NCBI RefSeq assembly: GCF_015163075.1
Contig: NZ_JADDXU010000005.1
Location: 372,001-436,000, forward strand
DNA: 64,000 nt
Direction of reading: 5' to 3'
From: Streptomyces justiciae
GTDB lineage: Bacteria > Actinomycetota > Actinomycetes > Streptomycetales > Streptomycetaceae
The notes beneath the pieces were generated by a model. It saw only the letters and a list, made by a program, of their open reading frames with translations. It did not search any database and was not told the DNA's origin. Each line of letters begins with the position of its first letter. The stretch's first letter is position 1. Positions 8,466-17,521 of this stretch are shown piece by piece. A program made the position numbers and the translations under genes.

Positions 8466-9854
8466 ATGTCCGCGTCCTCCGCGCGGCGGCCCTCGTATGC
8501 CGCCGTGCTCTCCGTTCCGCATGCCCGCCGCGCCTTCGTCTCGGCCCTCGTCGGCCGGCTGTCGTACGGCGTGGCCCCCATCGCCGTGATGCTGGCCGTG
8601 ACCCGGGCGACCGGGTCGTACGCCGTGGCCGGTGTCGTCATGGCGCTGTTCGGCGCCACGGTCGTCTTCCTGTCCCCGTACCGCGCGGCACTCGTCGACC
8701 GGCACGGCCCTCGGCGGGCCCTGATCCCCATGTCCCTTCTCCACTCGGGGCTGCTCTGCGCGCTCGCCGCGGTCAGTTGGCGGCCGGGTGCGCCCGCGGT
8801 GGTGCTCGGCGCGGTGGCCGCCGCCACGGGCGCGTGCGCGCCCCCGCTCGGGCCCACGATGCGTTCAGTGTGGGGCCGACTCGTCGACGACCGACGGCTG
8901 TTGCAGCGCGCGTACAGCCTGGACGGGGTCGCCGAGGAACTCCTGTACGTCACCGGCCCGTTGCTGGTCGGTGTGGTGATCGGCGTCGCGTCACCGGCGG
9001 TGGGGGTGGTGCTGGGCGCGCTGCTCATGGCCGGGGGCACGCTGGTGTTCGTCGGTTCGCCGGCGGTGGCGGCGGTACCGCCTTCGGGGCGGGCCAAGTC
9101 CCTTTCCGGCGGCGGGGGTTCGCTGCGGGGACGGGGGCTGCTCCAGCCGGTGGTGGTCGCCGCCGGTATGGGCCTCGCGTTGAGTGCCGTGGACCTGTTG
9201 GTGGTCGCGTTCGCCGCGGAGCGGGGGCGGGGGGACGACACGGTGGCGTGGGTGCTGGCCGCGTTGTCGGCGGGCAGCGCGGTCGGAGGTCTCGCGAACG
9301 GCGCGGTCGACTGGCGGGTGGCCGCGCGGGTCCGACTTCCGCTGCTCGCCACGGGGTTGGGCGCGACCCTGTGCCTCGCAGGGCTGGCTCCGGGCATCGG
9401 CGCCCTCGCGGTCGCCGCCGCCTGCGCCGGGTTCTTCGTCGCACCGGCGCTGACGACGGCGTACCTGATCGCCGACGAGGCCGCTCCGGAGGGGTTCCGG
9501 ACGCAGGCGGGGGCGTGGGTCAACACGGCGGTGAACGCGGGGAGTTCTACCGGGGCGGCGACGGCGGGGCTGCTGGTGGAGAGGCTGCCGTTGGGGGTGT
9601 GCTTCGTGGTGGCGGGGGGTGTGGCGTTGGGGGCGGCGGGCGTGAGCGTTTTTCGCCCCCGCCGCCCTTACCCGTCCCATCACTGGGGACTGCGCCCCCA
9701 GGCCCCCGCTGTCGGCCCTGAACGGGCCTCGTCCTCAAACGCTGGACGGGCTGGTCGGTCAGCCCCTCCGGCGTTTGAGGAGCGGGGGTCCAGGGGGCGG
9801 AGCCCCCTGGGCGGGGTCGAAGGGGCGGCAGCCCCTGGGGGTGGGAACGGGTAG
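8466..9854 (+). CDS. MFS transporter with a C-terminal tail read from an intergenic repeat
   Basis: 462 residues from the ATG at 8466, which follows GAGGAA. About twelve hydrophobic segments span residues 15-390, as in MFS drug-efflux-type permeases. The substrate is unknown. The membrane domain ends near FRPRRPYPSHHW; the last ~60 residues are translated from an intergenic repeat (inverted repeat at 9733-9780 and a GC-rich hairpin near 9790-9810) up to the TAG at 9852. The tail is Pro/Gly/Arg-rich and unlike the rest, so an ancestral stop was probably lost. The start region 8318-8465 has a TCAAC-N5-GTTGA inverted repeat at 8326-8340 that could be an operator. Confidence 0.82.
   Translation: MSASSARRPSYAAVLSVPHARRAFVSALVGRLSYGVAPIAVMLAVTRATGSYAVAGVVMALFGATVVFLSPYRAALVDRHGPRRALIPMSLLHSGLLCALAAVSWRPGAPAVVLGAVAAATGACAPPLGPTMRSVWGRLVDDRRLLQRAYSLDGVAEELLYVTGPLLVGVVIGVASPAVGVVLGALLMAGGTLVFVGSPAVAAVPPSGRAKSLSGGGGSLRGRGLLQPVVVAAGMGLALSAVDLLVVAFAAERGRGDDTVAWVLAALSAGSAVGGLANGAVDWRVAARVRLPLLATGLGATLCLAGLAPGIGALAVAAACAGFFVAPALTTAYLIADEAAPEGFRTQAGAWVNTAVNAGSSTGAATAGLLVERLPLGVCFVVAGGVALGAAGVSVFRPRRPYPSHHWGLRPQAPAVGPERASSSNAGRAGRSAPPAFEERGSRGRSPLGGVEGAAAPGGGNG
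9733..9780. repeat. Streptomyces-type intergenic palindromic repeat
   Basis: Left arm 9733-9753 (begins CCTCAAACGCTGG) pairs imperfectly with the right arm 9760-9780 (ends CCGGCGTTTGAGG). A second GC-rich hairpin, GGGGGCGGAGCCCCC, follows at about 9790-9810. Elements of this kind occur many times between Streptomyces genes. This copy lies inside the open reading frame of the MFS gene. Confidence 0.7.
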
Positions 9855-9877
9855 GGGCGGCGGGGGCGAAGAAGAGG

Positions 9878-10492
9878 TCAGTCCTCGTCCCGGTCCGCCG
9901 TCACGTTGCCCGTGGCCAGGTCGACCTTCCAGTCGCCCTTCGCGGTGTCCACGTTCCAGACCACGGCCCGGCTGTCGTCATCGTCGTCGAGGCTCACCTC
10001 GGTGACCGTGCCCTTGGCGGCGGCAGCCAGCGCAGCCTCGCGGGCGTCGGTCTTCGCGCCCTTCAGCGCGGCGACCTCGGCACGGTCCTCGGCGTCGCCG
10101 TCGTCGTCGTTGTCCTTGTGCGCGCCGACGACCTTCCCGGTGTCCGGGGAGACCGTCACGGTGTACTCGGTGCCGTCGCTCTTCAGCACGTCCACGTCCC
10201 ACGTCCCGGCACCGTCGTCCTCCAGATCCACGGAGGCGGCGGTGCCCGGCGTGTGCCGCAGCGCCGCGGCGATGGCGTCGGCGGCGGTCACGTCGCCCTT
10301 CGCCGCGACCGCGGTCTCGTCGCGGTCGTCGCGGTCATCCCGGTCGTCGTCGTCCGCCGCCCGGTCCGCCGCCACCCGCACATCCGCCCGCGTAGACCCG
10401 TCGTCGTCCGAGGACACCGCGAGGGCCGTGGCCGTGCCGCCCCCGATCAGAGCGGTCGCGGTGAGGGCGGCGATCACGATGTTGCGCTTCAT
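9878..10492 (-). CDS. Secreted acidic PepSY-domain protein
   Basis: 204 residues. Residues 1-26 form a signal peptide (MKRNIVIAALTATALIGGG...). An Asp/Arg-rich stretch follows, then two PepSY-type modules around 65-115 and 140-200, each with the pattern A..A.A....G.. and W.VDV. Runs of Asp suggest cation binding at the cell surface; this is an inference. PepSY proteins often inhibit proteases or sit beside two-component systems. This gene is divergent from an OmpR-type regulator/kinase pair 127 bp away, so it is a likely target of that pair. Confidence 0.85.
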   Translation of the reverse strand: MKRNIVIAALTATALIGGGTATALAVSSDDDGSTRADVRVAADRAADDDDRDDRDDRDETAVAAKGDVTAADAIAAALRHTPGTAASVDLEDDGAGTWDVDVLKSDGTEYTVTVSPDTGKVVGAHKDNDDDGDAEDRAEVAALKGAKTDAREAALAAAAKGTVTEVSLDDDDDSRAVVWNVDTAKGDWKVDLATGNVTADRDED

Positions 10493-10619
10493 GCGAGTTC
10501 CTCCAGGTCTGTCGTGCTTCGCTTCGCTTTCGACGTGAACAACCCTCTCCGACCGACGCTGAGGAGAACCTGAAGCCGCCTGAAGAGATCTTCAGCTTCG
10601 CTTTGCGACCCTGGTGGGC

Positions 10620-11290
<671 letters not shown>

Positions 11291-11294
<4 letters not shown>

Positions 11295-12697
11295 GACGTC
11301 TCTTCGGGTCCGTGCGGGCGCGGGCCACGCTCGGGGCCGTCCTCGTGGTCGCCGTGGCCCTGGTGGCGGCCGGGACTGCCGTGCTGCTGTCGCTGCGGGC
11401 CAATCTGACGGACCAGGCCGACACCAAGGCGGAGAGCGCGGCACGCAAGGTCGCCTCCCAGATCGCCGTCGGGACCGCGTACGACCGGCTGGAGCTGGAG
11501 GACGACTACCCGGTCCAGGTCGTCGACGCGAACGGCACGCTCGTCGCGGCGACCGACGACCTGGAGCGGATCAGCGGGACGGGCACCGATGCGGTGACGC
11601 CCCGGCCGCCGAGCGGTGGGGCCGGGCAGTCCGGCGACGACGACGCGGACGACGACGACACGTCGCTCGAGCCCGGAGAGATCGACGAGGACACCGACTT
11701 CGGCGACGGCTCCGCGACCGTCGACGGCACGGAGGACGAGTACCGGTTCGCCACCGTCCGCGTGGAGACGGAGGACCGGGGCCTGGTCACCGTCCACGCC
11801 GGTGCGTCCCTGGACGCCGAGCAGAGCGCCGTGACCACCACGACGACCGGCATGCTGACCGGCTTCCCGCTGCTGCTGGCCGTCGTGGCGGCCGTGACCT
11901 GGCTGGTCACCCGGCGGGCCCTGCGCCCGGTGGAGGGCATCCGGCGCGAGATGGCGGAGATCACCGCCTCCGAGGATCTCTCCCGGCGCGTCCCGGAACC
12001 CGTCACCCACGACGAGGTCGCCCGCCTCGCCCGCACCACCAACGAGACGCTGGCCGCGCTGGAGAGCTCCGTGGAGCGGCAGCGCCGCTTCGTCGCCGAC
12101 GCCTCCCACGAGCTGCGCAGCCCGATCGCCTCCCTGCGCACCCAGCTCGAAGTGGCCGCCGCGCACCCGGAGTTGCTGGACCTGGACGGCGCGGTCGAGG
12201 ACACCGTACGACTGCAACGGCTCGCCGCCGACCTGTTGCTGCTCGCCCGGCTGGACGCGGGGGAGGGGCCCGGCGACAAGCGGCTCGACCTCGGGGAGGT
12301 GGCGCGGCGGGAGGCGCGCGGCCGGGACGGGGTGAGCGTCACGGCGGAGGCCGTCGAAGTGACCGGGTCCCGGGGGCAGTTGGAGCGGGTGCTGGGCAAT
12401 CTGCTCGACAACGCCCAGCGGCACGCCCGCTCGGCGGTCACGGTGTCCGTGCGCCGGGACGGGGCCTGGGCCGTCGCCGAGGTCGCCGACGACGGGGGCG
12501 GGGTGGCGGCGGCCGACCGGGAGCGGATCTTCGAGCGGTTCGTCCGGCTCGACGAGGCCCGCAGCCGTGACGACGGTGGTGCCGGACTCGGTCTCGCCAT
12601 CGCCCGCGACGTCGCCGCACGCCACGGCGGCACCCTCACGGTCCGCGACGCACCGACAGGCGGAGCCCTGTTCGAACTCCGCCTGCCGCTCGCTTGA
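11291..12697 (+). CDS. Membrane sensor histidine kinase with an acidic extracytoplasmic loop
   Basis: 468 residues. The first membrane segment is at about 14-34, the extracytoplasmic sensor 38-187 and the second membrane segment about 188-207, followed by HAMP, the phosphoacceptor His273 (ADASHELRSP) and HATPase boxes (NLLDNAQRH, DDGGG, GAGLGLAI). The sensor contains a very acidic stretch at about 116-140 (runs of Asp and Glu), which suggests metal or cationic-peptide sensing. The regulated candidate next door is also Asp-rich. A strong terminator follows at 12702-12730. Confidence 0.93.
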
Positions 12698-12701
12698 TCG
12701 G

Positions 12702-12730
12702 TAAGGGCCTGTGACAGTCACAGGCCCTTA
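12702..12730. terminator. Terminator between the kinase gene and absC
   Basis: Perfect 14-bp arms (TAAGGGCCTGTGAC at 12702-12715 and its complement at 12717-12730) flank a single base. It lies between convergent genes and probably serves both. Confidence 0.75.
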
Positions 12731-12732
12731 TG

Positions 12733-13209
12733 TCACGGACGCCCGCGCTGCCCCCGCAGGTGCTCCGCGATGGGCTTCAGGGACTTGTCGAGCTCCGCCA
12801 GGGCCTCGGGGGAGACCAGGTCGATGAAGTGTCGCCGCACAGACGCCACGTGGTGTGGCGCGACCTTCTTCATCGTCTCCATGCCGTGCTCGGTCAGTAC
12901 CGCGTACAGACCGCGGCGGTCCGACTCGCAGTTCTCGCGGCGCACCAGGTCCGCGTTCTCCATGCGGGTGATCTGGTGCGAGAGGCGACTCTTGGACTGG
13001 AGGGTGGCGGACGCGAGATCGCTCATCCGCATCCGGACATCCTCCGACTCGGAGAGGTTCACCAGGATCTCGTAGTCGTTCATTGTCAGGCCGAACGGCT
13101 GGAGGTCCTTCTCGAGTTGGTACGTCAACAGCCTGTTGACCTCCAGGTGGGTGCGCCAGGCGCACTGCTCCGCATCGGTCAGCCAGCGCGTGGCCGTCTC
13201 GGTCTCCAT
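12733..13209 (-). CDS. absC: MarR-family regulator, AbsC-like
   Basis: 158 residues with one winged-helix domain (about 45-120: DLASATLQSKSRLSHQITRME, then the wing DRRGLYAVLT). Length and position beside the PepSY two-component locus and AIM24 genes match my memory of AbsC (SCO5405). In S. coelicolor AbsC is a MarR regulator that affects antibiotic production under low zinc. The symbol is based on remembered synteny and family, not on an alignment. Upstream AT-richer sequence at 13210-13260 could hold the promoter and an autoregulatory site, but I see no clear palindrome. Confidence 0.8.
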   Translation of the reverse strand: METETATRWLTDAEQCAWRTHLEVNRLLTYQLEKDLQPFGLTMNDYEILVNLSESEDVRMRMSDLASATLQSKSRLSHQITRMENADLVRRENCESDRRGLYAVLTEHGMETMKKVAPHHVASVRRHFIDLVSPEALAELDKSLKPIAEHLRGQRGRP

Positions 13210-13302
13210 GAATGAAGTCTACCTAAGAAGTTGAAAGGCGAACTAGTGAGGGTGTTCGTGACGGCGCGCACACGTTCGACGTCACACTCCGCAGACTACC
13301 GC

Positions 13303-14100
13303 TCACAGCCCGAAGCGACGCTGGAGGTCTCCCAGCTGTCCGGGAAGGCGCGGTACGCCCGCCTGCTGTGAAGGGCCTGTGGACGGTACCCCGGAACCGG
13401 GCACTCCGGCCTGCTGGGGGACCGCGCCCGTCGCCTGCTCCGCCATCAGCGTCTCGGACGACTGGAGCAGTACGGTGCCGGCGCCCACGAACTCGAACTG
13501 GTGCTCCTCCCCGGAGGCCCCGCCGAGGCCCGTCATCGCACGTAGACCGCCCATCAGGCCGGTCATGTAGCCGTGGTCGTAGTGATGGCACGGCGACGGG
13601 CAGTCGGCCCAGCCGACCAGCGCCTGAGGATCCACCCGGATCGGCGGTTCCATGAACACCACCGGACCGTTAGATGCGGCGACGAACTTTCCGGTTCCGA
13701 TCAGTGTCAGAAAACCCGGCACGATCGATTGCTTGAGGGCAAGAGTTGGCTGAAAAGCGAGCAGGTTGCCCGAGCGAATGGTCAGGTTGCCGTCCTCGAG
13801 GTCGTACGAATTGACGTCGAAGGCCCGGTCGGCGAGGAGCATCTTGCCGGAGCCCTCCGCCACGACCCAGTCGCTCGCGTGCAGAGGCGAATGGAAGGAC
13901 GTACGGACAAGTCGGTCGAGTCGGCCGTGCCCGATGCCGTTGAAGTCGATCGAGCCGTAGTAGGCGATCATCTTCCCCTTCTGCAGGAACCACTGGCTCC
14001 CCTTGAGCTCCACGCAGAAGGTGTAGTTGTTGACGTTGTCGTCGGAGGGCAGTGTCGTCGGGTCGTGGACGGTCGGGCCCGCGCCCGCGTACTGGCTCAC
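13303..14100 (-). CDS. AIM24-family protein 3 (distal gene of the AIM24 operon)
   Basis: 265 residues. The AIM24 fold (repeated short beta strands such as FLTLIGTGKF and FEFVGAGTVLLQSSE) covers about 25-220; a Gln/Pro/Gly-rich tail follows (220-265). The mitochondrial AIM24 relatives are poorly understood; bacterial ones are small soluble proteins of unknown role. Its ATG overlaps the stop of the preceding AIM24 gene by 4 nt, so the three are an operon. It is the most diverged of the three and the only one with the extra tail. Confidence 0.85.
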   Translation of the reverse strand: MSQYAGAGPTVHDPTTLPSDDNVNNYTFCVELKGSQWFLQKGKMIAYYGSIDFNGIGHGRLDRLVRTSFHSPLHASDWVVAEGSGKMLLADRAFDVNSYDLEDGNLTIRSGNLLAFQPTLALKQSIVPGFLTLIGTGKFVAASNGPVVFMEPPIRVDPQALVGWADCPSPCHHYDHGYMTGLMGGLRAMTGLGGASGEEHQFEFVGAGTVLLQSSETLMAEQATGAVPQQAGVPGSGVPSTGPSQQAGVPRLPGQLGDLQRRFGL

Positions 14101-14747
14101 AGCTTCTCCTCCGAGGCCTGGACGTACACCGCGCCGTTGCCGCTGAGCTCCAGCTGGAAGGCCTCGCCGGAGCCGCGGCCCACCATGTCGCGCCAGCCGA
14201 GCGCGGTCGACAGCTTGTTGCGGACGTCGCCGTGGTGGGCGACGTACGCCTGCGGGTCGACATGGACCGGGCGCTGCGGGGTGATGGGCAGCTCGATGAC
14301 TCCGCCGTGCGCCATCACGGCGACCGCGCCGCGGCCCTTGAGGGTGGTGGTGAACAGCCCCTGCCCGGTGACCTGGCCGCGGACCATGCCCATGACGCCG
14401 CCCTGGGAGCCCATGAACATCGTGCCCTGCTCCAAGGTGCCCTCGAAGGCCAGGAGGCGGTCCGCCTCCACGTAGAGGGTGTCGCCGGCGAGGTTGATCA
14501 CCTGGACGTGATGGCCGCCGTGCCCGAACAGCACCGTGCCGCTGCCTTCGACCGTCATCAGCGGGGTCGCCTCGTTCGCCACCCGGCGTCCGATCATCGA
14601 CATGATGCCGCCCTGGCCGCCGCTCATGTTGGGCGTGAAGGACACCTCGCCCTTGTAGGCGAGCATCGCCCCGCGCTGGCTGAACAGCCGCTGACCGGGC
14701 ATGACGGTCGCCTCGACCATCTTCGAGTTGAGCTCCCGGAAGGTCAT
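14097..14747 (-). CDS. AIM24-family protein 2
   Basis: 216 residues, one AIM24 domain rich in beta strands (VEGSGTVLFG, LKGRGAVAVMAHGG, LSGNGAVYVQASE). No signal peptide or membrane segment is seen. It starts one base after the stop of AIM24 protein 1 and overlaps AIM24 protein 3 by 4 nt. The ending VYVQASE is shared with protein 1 (VYVQPSE), indicating tandem duplication. The function is unknown. Confidence 0.87.
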   Translation of the reverse strand: MTFRELNSKMVEATVMPGQRLFSQRGAMLAYKGEVSFTPNMSGGQGGIMSMIGRRVANEATPLMTVEGSGTVLFGHGGHHVQVINLAGDTLYVEADRLLAFEGTLEQGTMFMGSQGGVMGMVRGQVTGQGLFTTTLKGRGAVAVMAHGGVIELPITPQRPVHVDPQAYVAHHGDVRNKLSTALGWRDMVGRGSGEAFQLELSGNGAVYVQASEEKL

Positions 14748-14748
14748 G

Positions 14749-15387
14749 TCAGACGTCCCCCGCGATCGTGTTCCGCTCGCTGGGCTGGACGTACACCAGG
14801 CCGTCGCCCTCGAAGCGGATCTGGAAGGCCTCGCCGCCGCCCTCGCCCATGAGCGTGCGGAACGTCACACCCGACTGGAAGGACTGCCGCAGATTGCCCT
14901 GGTGCGCGATGTACGCGCCCGGGTCCACGCTCAGCGGGAACTGCGGGCTGACCCGCAGCACCACGGCCGGGCCGTCCGAGGTGATCGCCGCCTGGCCGTG
15001 GCCCTCGACGGTCGTCGTGAACAGTCCGTTGCCCTGCGAGGCGCCCCGCAGGCCCGTGAAACTCGTCCCCGTCCTGAGGCCGCCGTCGGTCGCGAGCAGA
15101 TTGCTCGACTCCACGAACAGCTTGTCGCCCTGGAGACCGACGAGGTTGATCTCGGAGGCGCGGTCGGCGAACCAGCAGGTCCCCTGCCCCCTCACCTCCA
15201 TCACCGTCATCTGCTCACCGGTGATCCGCCGGGTCACCATCCCCCGGATGCCCTCACCGCCGCCGCTGAGCTTCTTGAACGCCATCTGTCCGTCGTACGC
15301 GACCATCGAGCCGTTCTTCGCCTTCACGGCGTCCCCGGTCATCTCGACGGCGAGCACCTTGCTGCCCTGAAGTCGGAACATCGCCAC
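14749..15387 (-). CDS. AIM24-family protein 1 (first gene of the AIM24 operon)
   Basis: 212 residues, an AIM24 domain over nearly the full length (MAMFRLQGSKVLAVEM at the start, GDGLVYVQPSERN at the end). It is the first gene of a tightly packed three-gene AIM24 operon. The shared motif TTT(V/L)(E/K)G(H/R)G(Q/A)A in proteins 1 and 2 shows they are paralogues. The function is unknown; the copies may form a hetero-oligomer, which is inference. Confidence 0.87.
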   Translation of the reverse strand: MAMFRLQGSKVLAVEMTGDAVKAKNGSMVAYDGQMAFKKLSGGGEGIRGMVTRRITGEQMTVMEVRGQGTCWFADRASEINLVGLQGDKLFVESSNLLATDGGLRTGTSFTGLRGASQGNGLFTTTVEGHGQAAITSDGPAVVLRVSPQFPLSVDPGAYIAHQGNLRQSFQSGVTFRTLMGEGGGEAFQIRFEGDGLVYVQPSERNTIAGDV

Positions 15388-15507
15388 GCTGCGAAGGTAG
15401 CCCGCGACGGCTCCCGCGGACAGAGCCCCTGGGTGGAGACGGACCCTGACCGCACCCCTAGGGGCAGCCCACCTGCGAGCCCGACCGCACCGGCCCGGCT
15501 CCCGGCC

Positions 15508-15825
15508 TCACCCGCCGGCCCCCGGAACCCGGATGACCGCCTTGCCCCCGGTCAGGTCGACCGTGGACCTGGGCGGTGCCCCGTCCTCCTCGTCGTCCCG
15601 CATCACCAGGGAGCTCTGGCGTTCCTTCAGCTCGTGCTGCTTGCCGGGGGACAGGGCAGCGTGCAGCTGCTCGAAGCCAGTGGAGGAGATCTGCCCCTGT
15701 CGCCCCGCGTTCCGCCAGGGCAGGACGCCGGACCGGCCGGCCCGCAGCAGCAGCTGATCGACGAAGGCCAGCAGCGTGAGCACCACCACAAGGCCCGGCA
15801 GGGTCATGAAGAAGACAAACTGCAC
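15508..15825 (-). CDS. Small membrane-anchored protein (DUF6191-like)
   Basis: 105 residues from a GTG preceded by GAGGAG. One N-terminal membrane segment (about 3-25, FFMTLPGLVVVLTLLAFVDQ), then a cytoplasmic tail with a charged segment (KQHELKERQSSLVMRDDEEDG). The pattern resembles small Streptomyces DUF6191 proteins. The function is unknown. It is divergent from the DUF3817 gene. Confidence 0.7.
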   Translation of the reverse strand: MQFVFFMTLPGLVVVLTLLAFVDQLLLRAGRSGVLPWRNAGRQGQISSTGFEQLHAALSPGKQHELKERQSSLVMRDDEEDGAPPRSTVDLTGGKAVIRVPGAGG

Positions 15826-15959
15826 ACTCGCTCCTCAGGGTCTCCACGGACCCCCAAGCCTGCCCCCGCTCAGCCGTTTGCCACAATGGAAGAACGTTTG
15901 TGCATGTGTTCACAAACCGGCAGGCCCCCTCTCGACGCGACTCCCACCGAAGGTGACCC

Positions 15960-16307
15960 GTGGACATCAAGACCGCCAGCGCCCTCCGCCGCCTCCGCCT
16001 CGTCTCCGCCCCGGAGGCGGTCTCCTTCCTGCTTCTGCTCGTCTGCTCGGTGCTGAAGCGGACCACCGACTTCAACGCGGTCCCGGTCATGGGCATGATC
16101 CACGGCGTTCTCTTCATCCTGTACGTGATCTTCTGGGCCGACGCCTGGAACCGGGCGAAGTGGTCCTTCGGCACCGCCGCCCTCTACTTCGTCCTCTCCG
16201 TCCTGCCCACCGGCGGCTTCTTCGCCGAGCGCAAGCTCCGCCGCGAGGCCGAGGACGCGGTCATCGCCTCCCGCGCGCGCCAGGAGCAGGCGGTGAAGAC
16301 CTCGTGA
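15960..16307 (+). CDS. DUF3817 integral membrane protein
   Basis: 115 residues with about three membrane segments (18-38, 44-62, 68-90), including GMIHGVLFILYVIFWADAW typical of DUF3817. The GTG start at 15960 follows GAAGGTGA. The stop overlaps the next start by 4 nt (GTGA). A second DUF3817 protein is encoded at 28249-28590. The function is unknown. Confidence 0.87.
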   Translation: MDIKTASALRRLRLVSAPEAVSFLLLLVCSVLKRTTDFNAVPVMGMIHGVLFILYVIFWADAWNRAKWSFGTAALYFVLSVLPTGGFFAERKLRREAEDAVIASRARQEQAVKTS

Positions 16308-16597
16308 TCGTCGCCTTCTCCGTGACGCCGCTGGGGGTCGGCGAGGACGTGGGGGAGTACGTCGCCGACGCCGTCCGGGTCGTCCGCGAGTCCGGCCTGC
16401 CCAACCGCACCGACGCGATGTTCACCTCGATCGAGGGCGAGTGGGACGAGGTGATGGACGTGGTGAAGCGTGCCGTCGCCGCCGTCGAGGCGCGCGCCCC
16501 GCGCGTGTCCCTGGTCCTCAAGGCGGACATCCGTCCCGGGGTGACCGACGGCCTGACCTCCAAGGTGGAGACCGTGGAGCGGCACCTCGCCGAGTAG
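16304..16597 (+). CDS. MTH1187/YqgV-family thiamine-binding-type protein
   Basis: 97 residues from the GTG at 16304, which overlaps the DUF3817 stop. The sequence begins VIVAFSVTPLGVG and carries the ferredoxin-like fold pattern of the MTH1187 family (AMFTSIEGEWDEVMDVVKRA, VSLVLKADIRPG). Relatives bind thiamine or a related small molecule; some act with transport systems. A terminator follows at 16621-16646. Confidence 0.85.
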   Translation: MIVAFSVTPLGVGEDVGEYVADAVRVVRESGLPNRTDAMFTSIEGEWDEVMDVVKRAVAAVEARAPRVSLVLKADIRPGVTDGLTSKVETVERHLAE

Positions 16598-16620
16598 CCC
16601 GGCGCCTCCGCATCCCTGCG

Positions 16621-16646
16621 AACCCCGGCCCGCGCGGGCCGGGGTT
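16621..16646 (+). terminator. Rho-independent terminator after the MTH1187-family gene
   Basis: The 13-nt half AACCCCGGCCCGC is followed directly by its complement and then TTTTCT, giving a GC-rich stem with a short T-run. Confidence 0.8.
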
Positions 16647-16661
16647 TTCTCGTGCCTGATG

Positions 16662-16679
16662 TTTGAGCGATCGCTCAAA
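16662..16679. promoter_or_regulatory. Operator 1: 18-bp perfect palindrome
   Basis: TTTGAGCGATCGCTCAAA is a perfect palindrome, repeated exactly at 16705-16722. The two copies flank a promoter-sized interval upstream of a three-gene operon that ends in a TetR gene, so this is a probable operator for that repressor. Confidence 0.75.
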
Positions 16680-16704
16680 GAGGTGTACTTTCTGATCCCA
16701 GAGG

Positions 16705-16722
16705 TTTGAGCGATCGCTCAAA
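16705..16722. promoter_or_regulatory. Operator 2: identical 18-bp palindrome
   Basis: Second exact copy of TTTGAGCGATCGCTCAAA, 43 bp (about four helical turns) from the first and 26 bp upstream of the ATG at 16748. Two sites on one face of the helix suit cooperative binding of two repressor dimers. Confidence 0.75.
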
Positions 16723-16747
16723 TAACAGGCTGGCCTGGGGGAATCGC

Positions 16748-17521
16748 ATGGGTCACAACGGTCTACGGAACGGTCTCTACGTAGAGGCGCACATCCGCGC
16801 CGATCTCGACGAGCTCTGGGCGCGGACCCAGGAGCCGTCCGAGCACCAGCGCTGGGACCTCCGCTTCACCGAGATCGACTACCTGCCGCGCGCGGAGGGC
16901 GAGCCGCAGCACTTCCGGTACGCGACGCGCGTCCTGCCCGGCCTCACCATCGCCGGCACCGGCGTCTCGGCCGGCGAGAAGGAGCGTCCGGACGGCACCC
17001 GCACCTCCGCTCTCCGCTTCTCCTCCCCGCACCCGCTGTCCCTCCTCGCCGAGGGCAGCGGCTACTGGCGGTACGTCCCGGACGGCGACGGGGTGCGCTT
17101 CCTGACCGGCTACGACTACCGGCCCCGCTGGGGCGCGTTCGGCGCGTGTGCCGACCGGCTGCTGTTCCGGCCGCTCATGGGCTGGGCGACAGCCTGGTCC
17201 TTCGACCGGCTCCGGCTGTGGCTGGAGCGCGGGATCACTCCGGAGCGGGCGTGCGTGAACTGGCTCGCCGAGCTGCTCATGCGAGCCCTGGTGATCGTGC
17301 TCGCCTGCACGGGCTTCGGGTACGGCAGCCTGCTGCGGCTGACCGGGCCCCTCGCGCCGCTCTTCTTCTACTGGATGCCCGCGCTCACCCTGGTCGCCCT
17401 CGCGCTGGCCCTCTTCGCCCCGCCCCTGCCCGGCACCCCGGCCGCCCGCCGCTGCCGACGCCGCCCGCCGACCCACGCCCACGCACCCCGGCTCCTGCGC
17501 ACCCTGGAGAACCCGCGATGA
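16748..17521 (+). CDS. SRPBCC-like membrane protein, first gene of a palindrome-controlled operon
   Basis: 257 residues from the ATG at 16748 (GGGGGA upstream). Residues 5-150 look like a SRPBCC/START-type ligand domain (LYVEAHIRADLDELWARTQEPSEHQRWD is the usual start; GYDYRPRWG and a C-terminal helix follow). One or two membrane segments lie at about 176-195 and 200-225, and the tail is Arg/Pro-rich. The operon continues with a DUF4166-like gene and a TetR regulator, all with 4-nt overlaps. The ligand is unknown. Confidence 0.78.
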   Translation: MGHNGLRNGLYVEAHIRADLDELWARTQEPSEHQRWDLRFTEIDYLPRAEGEPQHFRYATRVLPGLTIAGTGVSAGEKERPDGTRTSALRFSSPHPLSLLAEGSGYWRYVPDGDGVRFLTGYDYRPRWGAFGACADRLLFRPLMGWATAWSFDRLRLWLERGITPERACVNWLAELLMRALVIVLACTGFGYGSLLRLTGPLAPLFFYWMPALTLVALALALFAPPLPGTPAARRCRRRPPTHAHAPRLLRTLENPR

